Below, piece by piece: positions 56,943 to 64,000 of a stretch of DNA of 64,000 nucleotides. The position numbers were made by a program, and so were the translations under genes. Positions within the stretch are counted from its first letter, which is position 1. Each line of letters starts with the position of its first letter. Below the pieces are notes generated by a model, which saw only the letters and a list, made by a program, of their open reading frames with translations, had not been told where the DNA came from and made no database searches. Origin of the DNA: Hypericibacter terrae (GTDB lineage: Bacteria; Pseudomonadota; Alphaproteobacteria; Dongiales; Dongiaceae); contig NZ_CP042906.1 in assembly GCF_008728855.1 (NCBI RefSeq), forward strand, positions 1-64,000, read 5' to 3'.

Positions 56943-57610
56943 CGGCTCGGTGGCTTCTCCGTTCCCGACAACGCCGCGGCACGCTCCAGCAACGCGACGA
57001 CCTCCGCGTCGTCCATCTGATGGAAATCGGCGTAATAAAAACCGATGGCGCCGAAATCCAGCGGTTGCGTCAGGCAGACGACTTCGTCGCATTCCGGCGC
57101 GAGTTCGGCGATGGTCTCCGGCGGCGCGACCGGTACCGCGAGCACGAGCTTCGCCGGTTTCTGGCGGCGCACGGCACGCAGGGCCGCACGCGCCGTGGCG
57201 CCGGTGGCGATGCCGTCATCGGCGAGGATGACCGTCTTTCCCGCGAGCACCGGGTGGGTCCGCCCAGGCAGGTAAAGCCCGCGCCGCCGCGCGATCTCGG
57301 CCAGTTCGCGCCGCGCGGCCCGTTCGAAGAAATCGGCCGACAGATCGAGCGCCGAGGCCACATCCTCGTTGATGACGATTTCCGGACGTTCGCCGTCGAC
57401 CACGGCGCCCGCGGCCAGCTCCGGCTGATCTGGCGCGCCCAGCTTTCGCACCAGGACAATGTCCAACGGACAGCCCAGCGCGACCGCGATCTCGTAGCCG
57501 ATGGGGACGCCGCCGCGCGGCAGCGCCAGCACAACCGGCGACTTGTCCCGGAAACGCTCGAGGGCCGAGGCCAGCCGGCGGCCCGCATCCTGTCGGTTGG
57601 CAAAGGCCAT
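56939..57610 (-). CDS. phosphoribosyltransferase family protein
   Basis: The 223-residue protein (from MAFANRQDAGRRL) has the PRTase PRPP motif KTVILADDGIATGATARAA and an N-terminal VLALPRGGVPIGYEIAVAL, typical of a stand-alone family often linked to stress or phosphotransfer genes. The substrate is unknown. A start at 57634 would add eight residues. Homologous proteins usually begin near RFADR-like sequence, which favours 57610. Confidence 0.85.
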   Translation of the reverse strand: MAFANRQDAGRRLASALERFRDKSPVVLALPRGGVPIGYEIAVALGCPLDIVLVRKLGAPDQPELAAGAVVDGERPEIVINEDVASALDLSADFFERAARRELAEIARRRGLYLPGRTHPVLAGKTVILADDGIATGATARAALRAVRRQKPAKLVLAVPVAPPETIAELAPECDEVVCLTQPLDFGAIGFYYADFHQMDDAEVVALLERAAALSGTEKPPSR

Positions 57611-57780
57611 GTCGGGGTTCTGTCGCCTCGTCATCGGGAGTCGAGAATGAGATTAAAGACCGCCACCCATGTTTCAGTCTTCGCCGGATCGGGCGTCAAT
57701 GCGTTGACATGAGTCAAAGGGCCACGCTAGGGAAGTTAACTTAGTGGGTGTGAGTCCGTTATCGCCAGGGGAGAGTGCCG

Positions 57781-58743
57781 ATGCCGAGGGTGGGTTTCGC
57801 GACGCTTTGCGTCGCCGCGGGCGTCCTATGGTCCGGTGTGGCGCTGGCCGCACAGACGCCGGTCGAGGCGGGGCGCAAGGCGACACTCGAACTCGAATAC
57901 ACGATCGAGGGCAAACTCTCGGTCAAGGGCGAGGCCGGGCAGTCGACGGAATGGCGCGTGCTGCGGCAACTGACGATGAGCCTCGAGCTGGTCGCCGGCA
58001 AGCTCTCGCCGGCCAGCGTCGTCGATACGCAAGTCCAGGCCCAGCAGACCGAACAGGGGACGGCCCTGGGCCAGCAAAGCCAGCAGGCGATGACCAACAA
58101 CGCGCCCCTCATGGACCAGATGCAGGCGGCCGTGGAGGCCTGCGGCGACGATGAAGCCTGCGTCGAGGCCTATGTGATGAAGCTGTCCCAGGACCCGCAA
58201 TTGCAGCAGATGAGCAAGGATGTGGGGCAGATGCAGCAATCCGCGAACAGCTACAACCAGGCCAACCCGCCTCGCTTCCAGCAATGGAACGTGCTGTCGG
58301 CAAACGCCTTGTCCGGCACCTACAAGTTCGAGGAATGGCGCAAGGACGTGGTCTACGATCCGATCTGCGGCGCGACCGCCAATCTCTGCACCTCGACACG
58401 CGAACGCAAGGCCGCGGGGAAGATCGGACCGAACGACACAGCGGCCGGCGGCGCGCCCACGGTCGAGGTCGACACGCTCCAGGACAAGATCAGCGTGATG
58501 CTGACGTCGCCGATCTTCGTCCCGACCATTCCGCAGGTCACGCAGGACGGGCCCGGAGAGGTCCAAATCCAGTTTCTGCCCTATAGCGACTCCGACTATC
58601 AGCCGGCGCTCAAATATCTGGCGATCCCCCTGAAAGGCTCCTTCGCGAACCAGAAGGGTAGCGGCAGTGTGAAATTCGCCGAGCTGGAGGATTATCGCGG
58701 ACCGCTGAAACTGACGGTGCGCTGGCATTTTCAGGTGAAATAG
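57781..58743 (+). CDS. hypothetical secreted protein
   Basis: The 320-residue protein has a signal peptide (FATLCVAAGVLWSGVALAAQ) and a Gln- and Met-rich central part (LGQQSQQAMTNNAPLMDQMQ, QQMSKDVGQMQQSANSYNQ). Paired cysteines occur in EACGDDEACVEAYVM and ICGATANLCTSTRE. The C-terminal part is beta-strand-rich. No family was recognised. The ATG at 57781 was chosen over a GTG two codons earlier. Confidence 0.65.
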   Translation: MPRVGFATLCVAAGVLWSGVALAAQTPVEAGRKATLELEYTIEGKLSVKGEAGQSTEWRVLRQLTMSLELVAGKLSPASVVDTQVQAQQTEQGTALGQQSQQAMTNNAPLMDQMQAAVEACGDDEACVEAYVMKLSQDPQLQQMSKDVGQMQQSANSYNQANPPRFQQWNVLSANALSGTYKFEEWRKDVVYDPICGATANLCTSTRERKAAGKIGPNDTAAGGAPTVEVDTLQDKISVMLTSPIFVPTIPQVTQDGPGEVQIQFLPYSDSDYQPALKYLAIPLKGSFANQKGSGSVKFAELEDYRGPLKLTVRWHFQVK

Positions 58744-58995
58744 CCGGCCCGGGCCGCGGTTCGAAATCCTGTCCTAAACCGTCGGGCTTTCTTTTAACCA
58801 TGGCATCGTCCCGCACGGCTCGGGTTGAAATGCTCTGTTGAAGCGGCGCCGAAGCGCTACCATGTCAAATCCATAGGGGGAATTGTCGCAACCGATCCAA
58901 GGAGGTCATGCCACCGCCTGTCTGCCGCCTCTGAGGCGGTCGCCAGCCGAGCCGGCGAGCGCCATGTTCGTTGCAGTCGCGAAGGGAGAGTATCG

Positions 58996-59406
58996 ATGGA
59001 TGAAACGCCGTCGCTCACGATCAGCTTTCGCAATCTCGAGCCCTCGCCGTCCCTGGAGACCGAAGTCCGACGGCGGGCCTCCAAACTGATGAAGATCGGA
59101 CGTGAGCGATTGATCGCCTGTCACGTCGTGATTTCGGCGCCGAACCGGCGCCGCCAGCAGGGCAAGCTCTATGCGGTCAATCTGCGCCTGGAGCTGCCGC
59201 GCGGCAGCCTTCCCATCAATCGCAACCCGCCGATGGATCACGCGCATGAGGACGCGCATGTCGCGATCCACGATGCATTCGATGCGGCCTTGCGCCGGCT
59301 CGCCGAGTTTCGCCGCCGCATCAACGGCCGCGTCAAAACTCATGCGGCAAAAAGTCCGCATGCGCGCGGCGCGCGCGACAGCCATGCGGAGGAACCGGAA
59401 TCCTGA
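58996..59406 (+). CDS. HPF/RaiA-type ribosome-associated protein
   Basis: The 136-residue protein begins TLSITISF-like (SLTISFRNLEPSPSLETEVRRRAS). Its ribosome-modulation-type segment runs through HVVISAPNRRRQQGKLYAVNLRL and ends with a basic tail. HPF-type proteins bind the ribosome and promote hibernation. The long C-terminal domain of long HPF is missing. GGGAGAG precedes the ATG. The call is by fold similarity and is less certain than for canonical HPF. Confidence 0.75.
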   Translation: MDETPSLTISFRNLEPSPSLETEVRRRASKLMKIGRERLIACHVVISAPNRRRQQGKLYAVNLRLELPRGSLPINRNPPMDHAHEDAHVAIHDAFDAALRRLAEFRRRINGRVKTHAAKSPHARGARDSHAEEPES

Positions 59407-59641
59407 AGCTCGAAGGGTTCGAGGGTCGCGCCTAAGTCGCTGCGGCGCTGGCGAATTTTACGGCGTGATCCGTATCTCGCAGAATAATTTGTGATTCGTA
59501 GGGACTTCGGCTAGCCGTTCGGTTGGTCTTCCAATCGCGCGCCCGCTCGCCATATGGCGGTTTAATTATTTGGCAAAGCTGGGCAATTCGATTATGCCCT
59601 GCGGCCTTCCCGTTCCTTAAAGGATTCGGACCCGATCGATC

Positions 59642-59869
59642 ATGCGATATGCGCGTCACATCACTCTGGTTCTGCAGGATCGCGACAGCGACCGGCCTGC
59701 CGAGCTCGACCTTGCCGTCATGAAGAATTTATTGGCCCAGGAGCCGATCGTCTCCCGGACCGAAGCCGCCGGCCGGATGCTGATCTACAGCCTCGATCTT
59801 GGCACCGAGGCCAACGAGAACCGGGAGACCCCGTCGCGACCGACCGGCAGCGACCGCGCAAAGGCCTGA
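59642..59869 (+). CDS. small hypothetical protein
   Basis: The 75-residue protein (MRYARHITLVLQDRDSDRPAE start, PTGSDRAKA end) is hydrophilic and has no recognised domain. A modestly AT-rich region precedes it. It may be a real small gene or a chance frame. Confidence 0.35.
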   Translation: MRYARHITLVLQDRDSDRPAELDLAVMKNLLAQEPIVSRTEAAGRMLIYSLDLGTEANENRETPSRPTGSDRAKA

Positions 59870-59916
59870 CGGCCGCGAAGGTCCCGCCGCCTCTTCGCGC
59901 TCCGCCCTTCGCAGAC

Positions 59917-60588
59917 TCAGTTCTCCGCCCACATGCGCAACAGGTTCATGTGGATCTTGATGAGCTGCTTGGTCTCCGGCGCGTCGGGCGCTTCGCGGTT
60001 GCGGGTATCGGCCGCTTGCGACAATTCATAGAGCAGGTTGCGCTGGTGCGGATCCTTGACCAGGCTCTGGATCCAGAGGACCGCCGCCAGCCGCTCGCCG
60101 CGCAGGATCGGCTTGACCTCGTGATAATAGATGGTCGGGTAGAGCACGGCGTCGCCCGCCGGCAGCTTCGCTGTCTTCGTGCCGAACTCGGTCTCGAGCG
60201 ACAGCTCGCCGCCCTCATAGCTGTCGGGATCGGACAGGAAAATCGTCATCGAGAGATCGATGCGCATCCGGTCCTGCCGGCCCATCACCGCATTGTCCAT
60301 ATGCATGCCGTAATGCATGCCCACGCCATAGCGGCTATAGACCGGCCGGGTGATCGTCTTGGGCCGCGCGGCGGCATCGAGCGTCTGGTTGCGGGCGAGC
60401 GCCGCCATCACCAGGCGATCGAGCTCGGCCTTGGCGGGGAAGCGGAAATCCAGCTCCTCATTGGCCTTCTGATTGCGGCCGAGATTGCCGGCGGAGGCTT
60501 TGCCGTCCTGGAATTGGCCGCTGCGCAGAACGCCCACGATCTGTTCGCGCTCGGACGGCGTCAATATCTGCGGCAGCCAGAACAGCAT
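59917..60588 (-). CDS. PKHD-type Fe(II)/2-oxoglutarate-dependent hydroxylase (PiuC/YbiX-like)
   Basis: The 223-residue protein has the 2OG-Fe(II) facial triad: His and Asp in GMHYGMHMDNAVMG and the second His in YYHEVKPILRGERLAAVLW, followed by the co-substrate Arg. PiuC/YbiX-type enzymes are linked to iron uptake and siderophore processing. The N-terminus LTPSEREQIVGVLRSGQFQDG matches the family. No TonB receptor is nearby. Confidence 0.9.
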   Translation of the reverse strand: MLFWLPQILTPSEREQIVGVLRSGQFQDGKASAGNLGRNQKANEELDFRFPAKAELDRLVMAALARNQTLDAAARPKTITRPVYSRYGVGMHYGMHMDNAVMGRQDRMRIDLSMTIFLSDPDSYEGGELSLETEFGTKTAKLPAGDAVLYPTIYYHEVKPILRGERLAAVLWIQSLVKDPHQRNLLYELSQAADTRNREAPDAPETKQLIKIHMNLLRMWAEN

Positions 60589-60709
60589 CTCGAACGTCCC
60601 TCTTCGCTGCGGCCGGGGCTTCCCTGCCGGTTCCGTCGTTCGTCGAACCTCTCATGGCACAGAAGCGCGCCGCAATTCCAGTCCGCCCGCGCCAGGTTCC
60701 CGGGCGCTT

Positions 60710-61084
60710 CTACCAGCCGGTGCCGGCCGGTTGCGCGCGCAGCGACATCAGGTAGGCGACGATGGCATCGAGCTCGCCTGGTTCCAGCGGCTCTTCCGGC
60801 ATCGGGTCTCGGGGGGCATGCATGTATTTCCGGAAGTAGGCATCGTCGCGGCCCTCCTGATGCGCCGCCAGCCAGAAGCTCGGTGCCTTCACGTCGGTGT
60901 TACCCGTCTCCGTTTCGACCGTCACCGGCGGCGGAATCGCCTGGTCGCCGCTCACGCGATGGCAACCGGAGCAATAGCTCTTGGCCAGGGCCAGCCCGCG
61001 ATTCGCGAGCGCCGAATCCGCGGCTGCGGCGGGACCGGCGGCGAGCAGGGCCGCTCCCAGGATCGTCATGGCAACTAGGCGCAA
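60710..61084 (-). CDS. c-type cytochrome
   Basis: The 124-residue protein has a signal peptide (LVAMTILGAALLAAGPAAAA) and one haem-binding motif CSGCH, then a C-terminal Met-containing PMPEEPLEPGELDAIVAYLMSL region. It carries electrons in the periplasm. The chosen TTG at 61084 follows a GGAGGA ribosome site. ATG 61069 also fits the signal peptide. Its partner redox enzyme is unknown. Confidence 0.85.
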   Translation of the reverse strand: MRLVAMTILGAALLAAGPAAAADSALANRGLALAKSYCSGCHRVSGDQAIPPPVTVETETGNTDVKAPSFWLAAHQEGRDDAYFRKYMHAPRDPMPEEPLEPGELDAIVAYLMSLRAQPAGTGW

Positions 61085-61163
61085 TGGGTCCTCCAACAGC
61101 GAGAGCGGGAATGCAAGAAAGCGCCCCCCGGGCGGCATTGTCCAGAGCTGCGCGGGCTCTTCC

Positions 61164-62711
61164 TCATGGTGTCGACGCCAACGCCTCGTGCGCCGCCGCG
61201 ACGGTTTCGGTCAACGGACCCGCGGCGCCGAGGATGCGCCAGGTCATGGGTCCGGCGGATCGCTCGAGCTGCCGTCGCAGCACCAAGGCGTCCGCGTCGG
61301 AGGCATCGCCGCGCCGATCGCGAACGCGGGCCTCCAGGATCGCTGCCGGGGCCTCCAGCCACAGCCCCGTGAAACCAACCGCGGCTCGCCGCGCGACCTG
61401 CTCGATGTGATCTCGTTCGGCGGGATCGCCGAAGACGGCGTCGGCGATGACGACCGAACCCGCCGCGATCGCCCGGGCGGCATCGCGCGCGAGATTCTCA
61501 TAGACCTCCCGCGTGACCGCCCGGTCATAGGCGTCGGGCGGAAGCCGCGTCTCCGGCGCCACCCCTCTCAGTCGTTTGCGGATCACGTCGCTGCGCAAGA
61601 CACGGGCGCCGGCGGCCGGATCCAGGGCCGGCGCCAGCCCATAGGCGAGCGTCGATTTGCCGGTGCCGGAGAGACCGCCGATCGCGATCAGCCTGGGCTT
61701 CGACGGTTCCAGCAGCCGCAGCGCCAGATCGAGATAGCGGCGCGATTGATCGCGCGAGGCCTCGGCCTGGCCGCCCTGGCCCTGGCGGCGCGCGATCGAG
61801 GCCGCGACATGGGCGCGGATGACGGCGCGCACGGCCATGAAGAGCGGCAGGGCGGCGCGGCCTTCCTCCGTCTCGCCGCGGTCGAAATAGCGGTTGAAGA
61901 CCCGGTTCGCCAGATCGCGCGCCCCGCGATGCTCGATATCCATCAGCAGGAACGCCAGATCGTAGAGCCGGTCGATGGTGGCAAGCTCTTCCGAAAACTC
62001 GATCGCATCGAACAAGGTCGGCCGGCCTTGCCAGAGGCAGATGTTCCGCAAATGGAGGTCGCCATGGCCGCGGCGGATGAAACCGTCGGCCGCGCGCCGG
62101 TCGAGCAGGCCGGCGACGGATCGCAGGGCCTCCTCGCTTCGCCGGTTCACGCGATCGATCGCGGCGGACGCCAGTACCCCTTCGGCGGCGGCCTGTTGCA
62201 GCTCCCGCAGATTGCCCGACATGATGCGGGCGAAGCGCGCGGCGCCGTCGGCCGTCTTCACCGGCGCCAGCGATTGGTGGAATTCCCAGACGATGTCGGT
62301 CAATTCCTGCATCAGCGCCGGCGTCAGGCGGCCTTCGCCCGCCATCCGGTCGAACAGCAGGCTCTGATCGAAGCGCTCCATCTCGACGACCCACTCCACG
62401 ACCTCGCCATCGCCGTCGAATCCGAACCTGCCGTCGGGCCCGCGCGTGATCTTGTGGAGGCCGAGATAGATCCCGGGCGCGGTGCGGCGATTGACGGCGA
62501 GCTCGGTGCGGCAGGCCCGCTCGCGCAACGCCAGCGTCGAGAAATCGAGATAGGCGAATCGAATCGCGCGCTTGAGCTTGAAGGCGCGGTCGCCCGCGAG
62601 GAACACCGAGGCGCCATGCGTATCGATGCGCTCGATCGGCGTGCCCGGCGGCAGGCCATGGCTCGCCGGGTCGGCGAGAAAATCGATGACGGGCTGTTGC
62701 GGCTCAGGCAT
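61164..62711 (-). CDS. APH-like kinase domain fused to AAA/P-loop kinase domain
   Basis: The 515-residue protein has an aminoglycoside-phosphotransferase-like N-terminal part, including DGFIRRGHGDLHLRNICLW with the catalytic HGDLHLRN. The C-terminal P-loop kinase domain carries IGGLSGTGKSTLAYGLA. This matches a family annotated as bifunctional aminoglycoside phosphotransferase/ATP-binding proteins of unknown substrate. The start was set at MPEPQQPVIDFL. The upstream frame is unconserved. Confidence 0.85.
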   Translation of the reverse strand: MPEPQQPVIDFLADPASHGLPPGTPIERIDTHGASVFLAGDRAFKLKRAIRFAYLDFSTLALRERACRTELAVNRRTAPGIYLGLHKITRGPDGRFGFDGDGEVVEWVVEMERFDQSLLFDRMAGEGRLTPALMQELTDIVWEFHQSLAPVKTADGAARFARIMSGNLRELQQAAAEGVLASAAIDRVNRRSEEALRSVAGLLDRRAADGFIRRGHGDLHLRNICLWQGRPTLFDAIEFSEELATIDRLYDLAFLLMDIEHRGARDLANRVFNRYFDRGETEEGRAALPLFMAVRAVIRAHVAASIARRQGQGGQAEASRDQSRRYLDLALRLLEPSKPRLIAIGGLSGTGKSTLAYGLAPALDPAAGARVLRSDVIRKRLRGVAPETRLPPDAYDRAVTREVYENLARDAARAIAAGSVVIADAVFGDPAERDHIEQVARRAAVGFTGLWLEAPAAILEARVRDRRGDASDADALVLRRQLERSAGPMTWRILGAAGPLTETVAAAHEALASTP

Positions 62712-62815
62712 CGGCACCTGTCGCTCGGCGGCGCGGGCTCGGCCGGCCCCGCTATCCCTCTTGAAATGGGACAGAAGCACGGTTTTGTCGAGACGATAAG
62801 GCGCCGCAGCTCTGC

Positions 62816-63781
62816 TCAGACCCGCTCGCCGCCGACCTCGCCCTCGGCCGCCGGCGTCTGGCCGCCGCGGGCGCGGGTGAGCATATAGAGCCCAGCGCCG
62901 ACGATGAGGGCCGCACCCGCGAGCGTCGCCAGGCCGGGGATTTCTCCCCAGAAGGTGAAGCCCCAGAGGCTGGCCCAGATCAGCCCGGTATATTCGAAGG
63001 AGGCGACCAGATTGGCCTCGGCCATGCGATAGGCCTGGGTCAACAGCACCGTGCCGATCGCGGCGATGGGGCCGGTCGCCGCCATCAGCAGGAAGTCAGT
63101 CATGCTCGGCATCGTCCAGGCGCGCAAGAGGAAGCCGAGGCTGCCGGTGTTGTCGCCCTCGTACCCGCCCTGGCCGAACAGCCCCGCCATGACGAGCGCT
63201 CCCGTCAGGAACAGGAGGTTCTGGTAGAAGGCCATGACCGGCGCGCTGTCGGTGGCGCCCAGCCGGCGCGCCATCAGTGCCGCCGTGCCATAGCAGAAGG
63301 CCGACGCCACGGGGAGCAGGGCTGCCCATTCGAACAATCCGCTGGCGGGGCGCATCATCACCACCACGCCGGCGAAACCGACGATGGTGGCGATCCAGCG
63401 ATTGAGTCCGATCTTCTCGCCGAGGAAAGGGCCCGCGAGCGCGGTGATGAAGAGGGGAACGGTGAAATAGAGCGCGACGATGCTGGCCAGCGGCAGGACC
63501 GGGAAGGCCAGGTAATAGGCGGTATAGGACACCATCAGCGCCGCGCCGCGCAGCGCCAGCCAACCCATCCGCGGCGAGACGAGCGCGCGAATGCCGCCAT
63601 GCCAATGCAGCATCGCCAGCAGGATCGGGATGCTGATGAGGCAGCGAATGGTGATGACCTCATGGACCGGATAGCTGCCGGCCACAGTCTTGACCACCAC
63701 ATCCTGGAACGAAAAGATGAACACGCCCGCGAAGAGCGAGGCGATGGCCATCAGCGATCGGCGATCGCGCAAAGACGGCAA
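62816..63781 (-). CDS. EamA/DMT family transporter
   Basis: The 321-residue membrane protein has about ten transmembrane segments and two EamA repeats (SLFAGVFIFSFQDVVVKTVAGS at the start, LVASFEYTGLIWASLWGFTFWGE later), ending in a charged tail. It likely exports a metabolite of unknown identity. It ends 104 bases before the start of the kinase-fusion gene on the same strand. Confidence 0.85.
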   Translation of the reverse strand: MPSLRDRRSLMAIASLFAGVFIFSFQDVVVKTVAGSYPVHEVITIRCLISIPILLAMLHWHGGIRALVSPRMGWLALRGAALMVSYTAYYLAFPVLPLASIVALYFTVPLFITALAGPFLGEKIGLNRWIATIVGFAGVVVMMRPASGLFEWAALLPVASAFCYGTAALMARRLGATDSAPVMAFYQNLLFLTGALVMAGLFGQGGYEGDNTGSLGFLLRAWTMPSMTDFLLMAATGPIAAIGTVLLTQAYRMAEANLVASFEYTGLIWASLWGFTFWGEIPGLATLAGAALIVGAGLYMLTRARGGQTPAAEGEVGGERV

Positions 63782-63924
63782 GTCCGAGGCTCCCCCGAGC
63801 CGCCAATTCCGGTGATGAAGCGCCCGGGTAAGCGCTGCGGCGAATCGGCGTGCGGGCGAGACTATCAGATCGGGCGGGGTTTGCGTGAGGTGCCGGAAGG
63901 AGGGGTGCGATCTCGATCTATTGT

Positions 63925-63950
63925 CCCCTCTCCCGCATGCGGGAGAGGGG
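63925..63950. repeat. 26-base palindrome (GC-rich dispersed repeat)
   Basis: The palindrome reads CCCCTCTCCCGCAT and its exact complement, with no loop. It belongs to the same CCCTCCC-type family as the other copies and lies about 144 bases upstream of the last transporter. It carries no gene. Confidence 0.55.
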
Positions 63951-64000
63951 ATAGATTAGGGGTCACGCGGCCGCCGCGTCTCCGGATTCGGATTCGAGCA

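Noticed and set aside
58744-58800. tRNA-like T-loop sequence GGTTCGAAATCC
   Set aside because: No acceptor stem or anticodon arm could be built around it.
59432-59659. Minus-strand frame of about 75 codons
   Set aside because: It has no domain, overlaps the promoter side of another gene and looks like chance.

Overview
The window looks like a chromosomal segment of a GC-rich alphaproteobacterium, probably from the Rhodospirillales. This is inferred from gene content: MmcB, a RegB/RegA-type redox pair, a CtrA-type TTAA-N7-TTAA site, a BTLCP protease and late cobalamin genes. Base 1 is the A of the dnaA start codon, so the window probably begins at the conventional chromosome zero. No plasmid or prophage genes were seen. 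The only clear mobile element is one IS30-family insertion sequence.

Region 1 (1-6.7 kb) is the classical replication block dnaA-dnaN-recF-gyrB, all on the plus strand. Region 2 (6.9-10.8 kb) pairs a periplasmic solute-binding protein with a large Cache-HAMP-GAF-HD-GYP protein that keeps its catalytic residues. Region 3 (10.8-20.7 kb) is mixed. It holds a DMT exporter with a histidine-rich tail facing a rhodanese/ChrB-like protein, a Gfo/Idh/MocA oxidoreductase, a MarR-DUF1398 pair with a symmetric operator, a UvrD-type helicase, a variant Nramp transporter, a decayed acyl-CoA ligase fragment and an acetyltransferase. Region 4 (20.8-28.7 kb) has a TPR/O-GlcNAc-transferase-like protein with a tandem GNAT protein, a class A penicillin-binding protein, the IS30 element inside a palindromic repeat, and a Bcr/CflA-type efflux protein.

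Region 5 (28.7-42.3 kb) is mostly housekeeping: VOC proteins, a YgjP-like metallopeptidase, an Ada-like methyltransferase, an EamA transporter, SCO and YcgN proteins, a SYLF protein, cobC-cobS opposite cobT, a YcaQ-like glycosylase and an ABC-2 exporter. Region 6 (42.4-52.2 kb) is the signalling part. The RegB/RegA pair is followed by a degenerate GGDEF-EAL protein, a periplasmic BTLCP (LapG-like) protease and, divergently, a membrane receptor with an inactive HD-GYP domain. A perfect CtrA-type box lies in the shared promoter region. A PPP-type phosphatase and a UDP-xylose synthase follow. This set of non-catalytic c-di-GMP-type domains beside a LapG-like protease is the best candidate for an undescribed system.

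Region 7 (52.2-64 kb) carries a minus-strand run of mtgA, a MarR-GNAT fusion with its own palindrome, a threonine dehydratase-like enzyme, a GNAT and a thioesterase. After these come mmcB, a phosphoribosyltransferase, an HPF-like protein, a PKHD-type hydroxylase, a cytochrome c, a kinase-like APH/AAA fusion and a DMT transporter. Two families of dispersed GC-rich palindromic repeats sit between genes from 26 kb to the end. No rRNA, tRNA or CRISPR array was seen.
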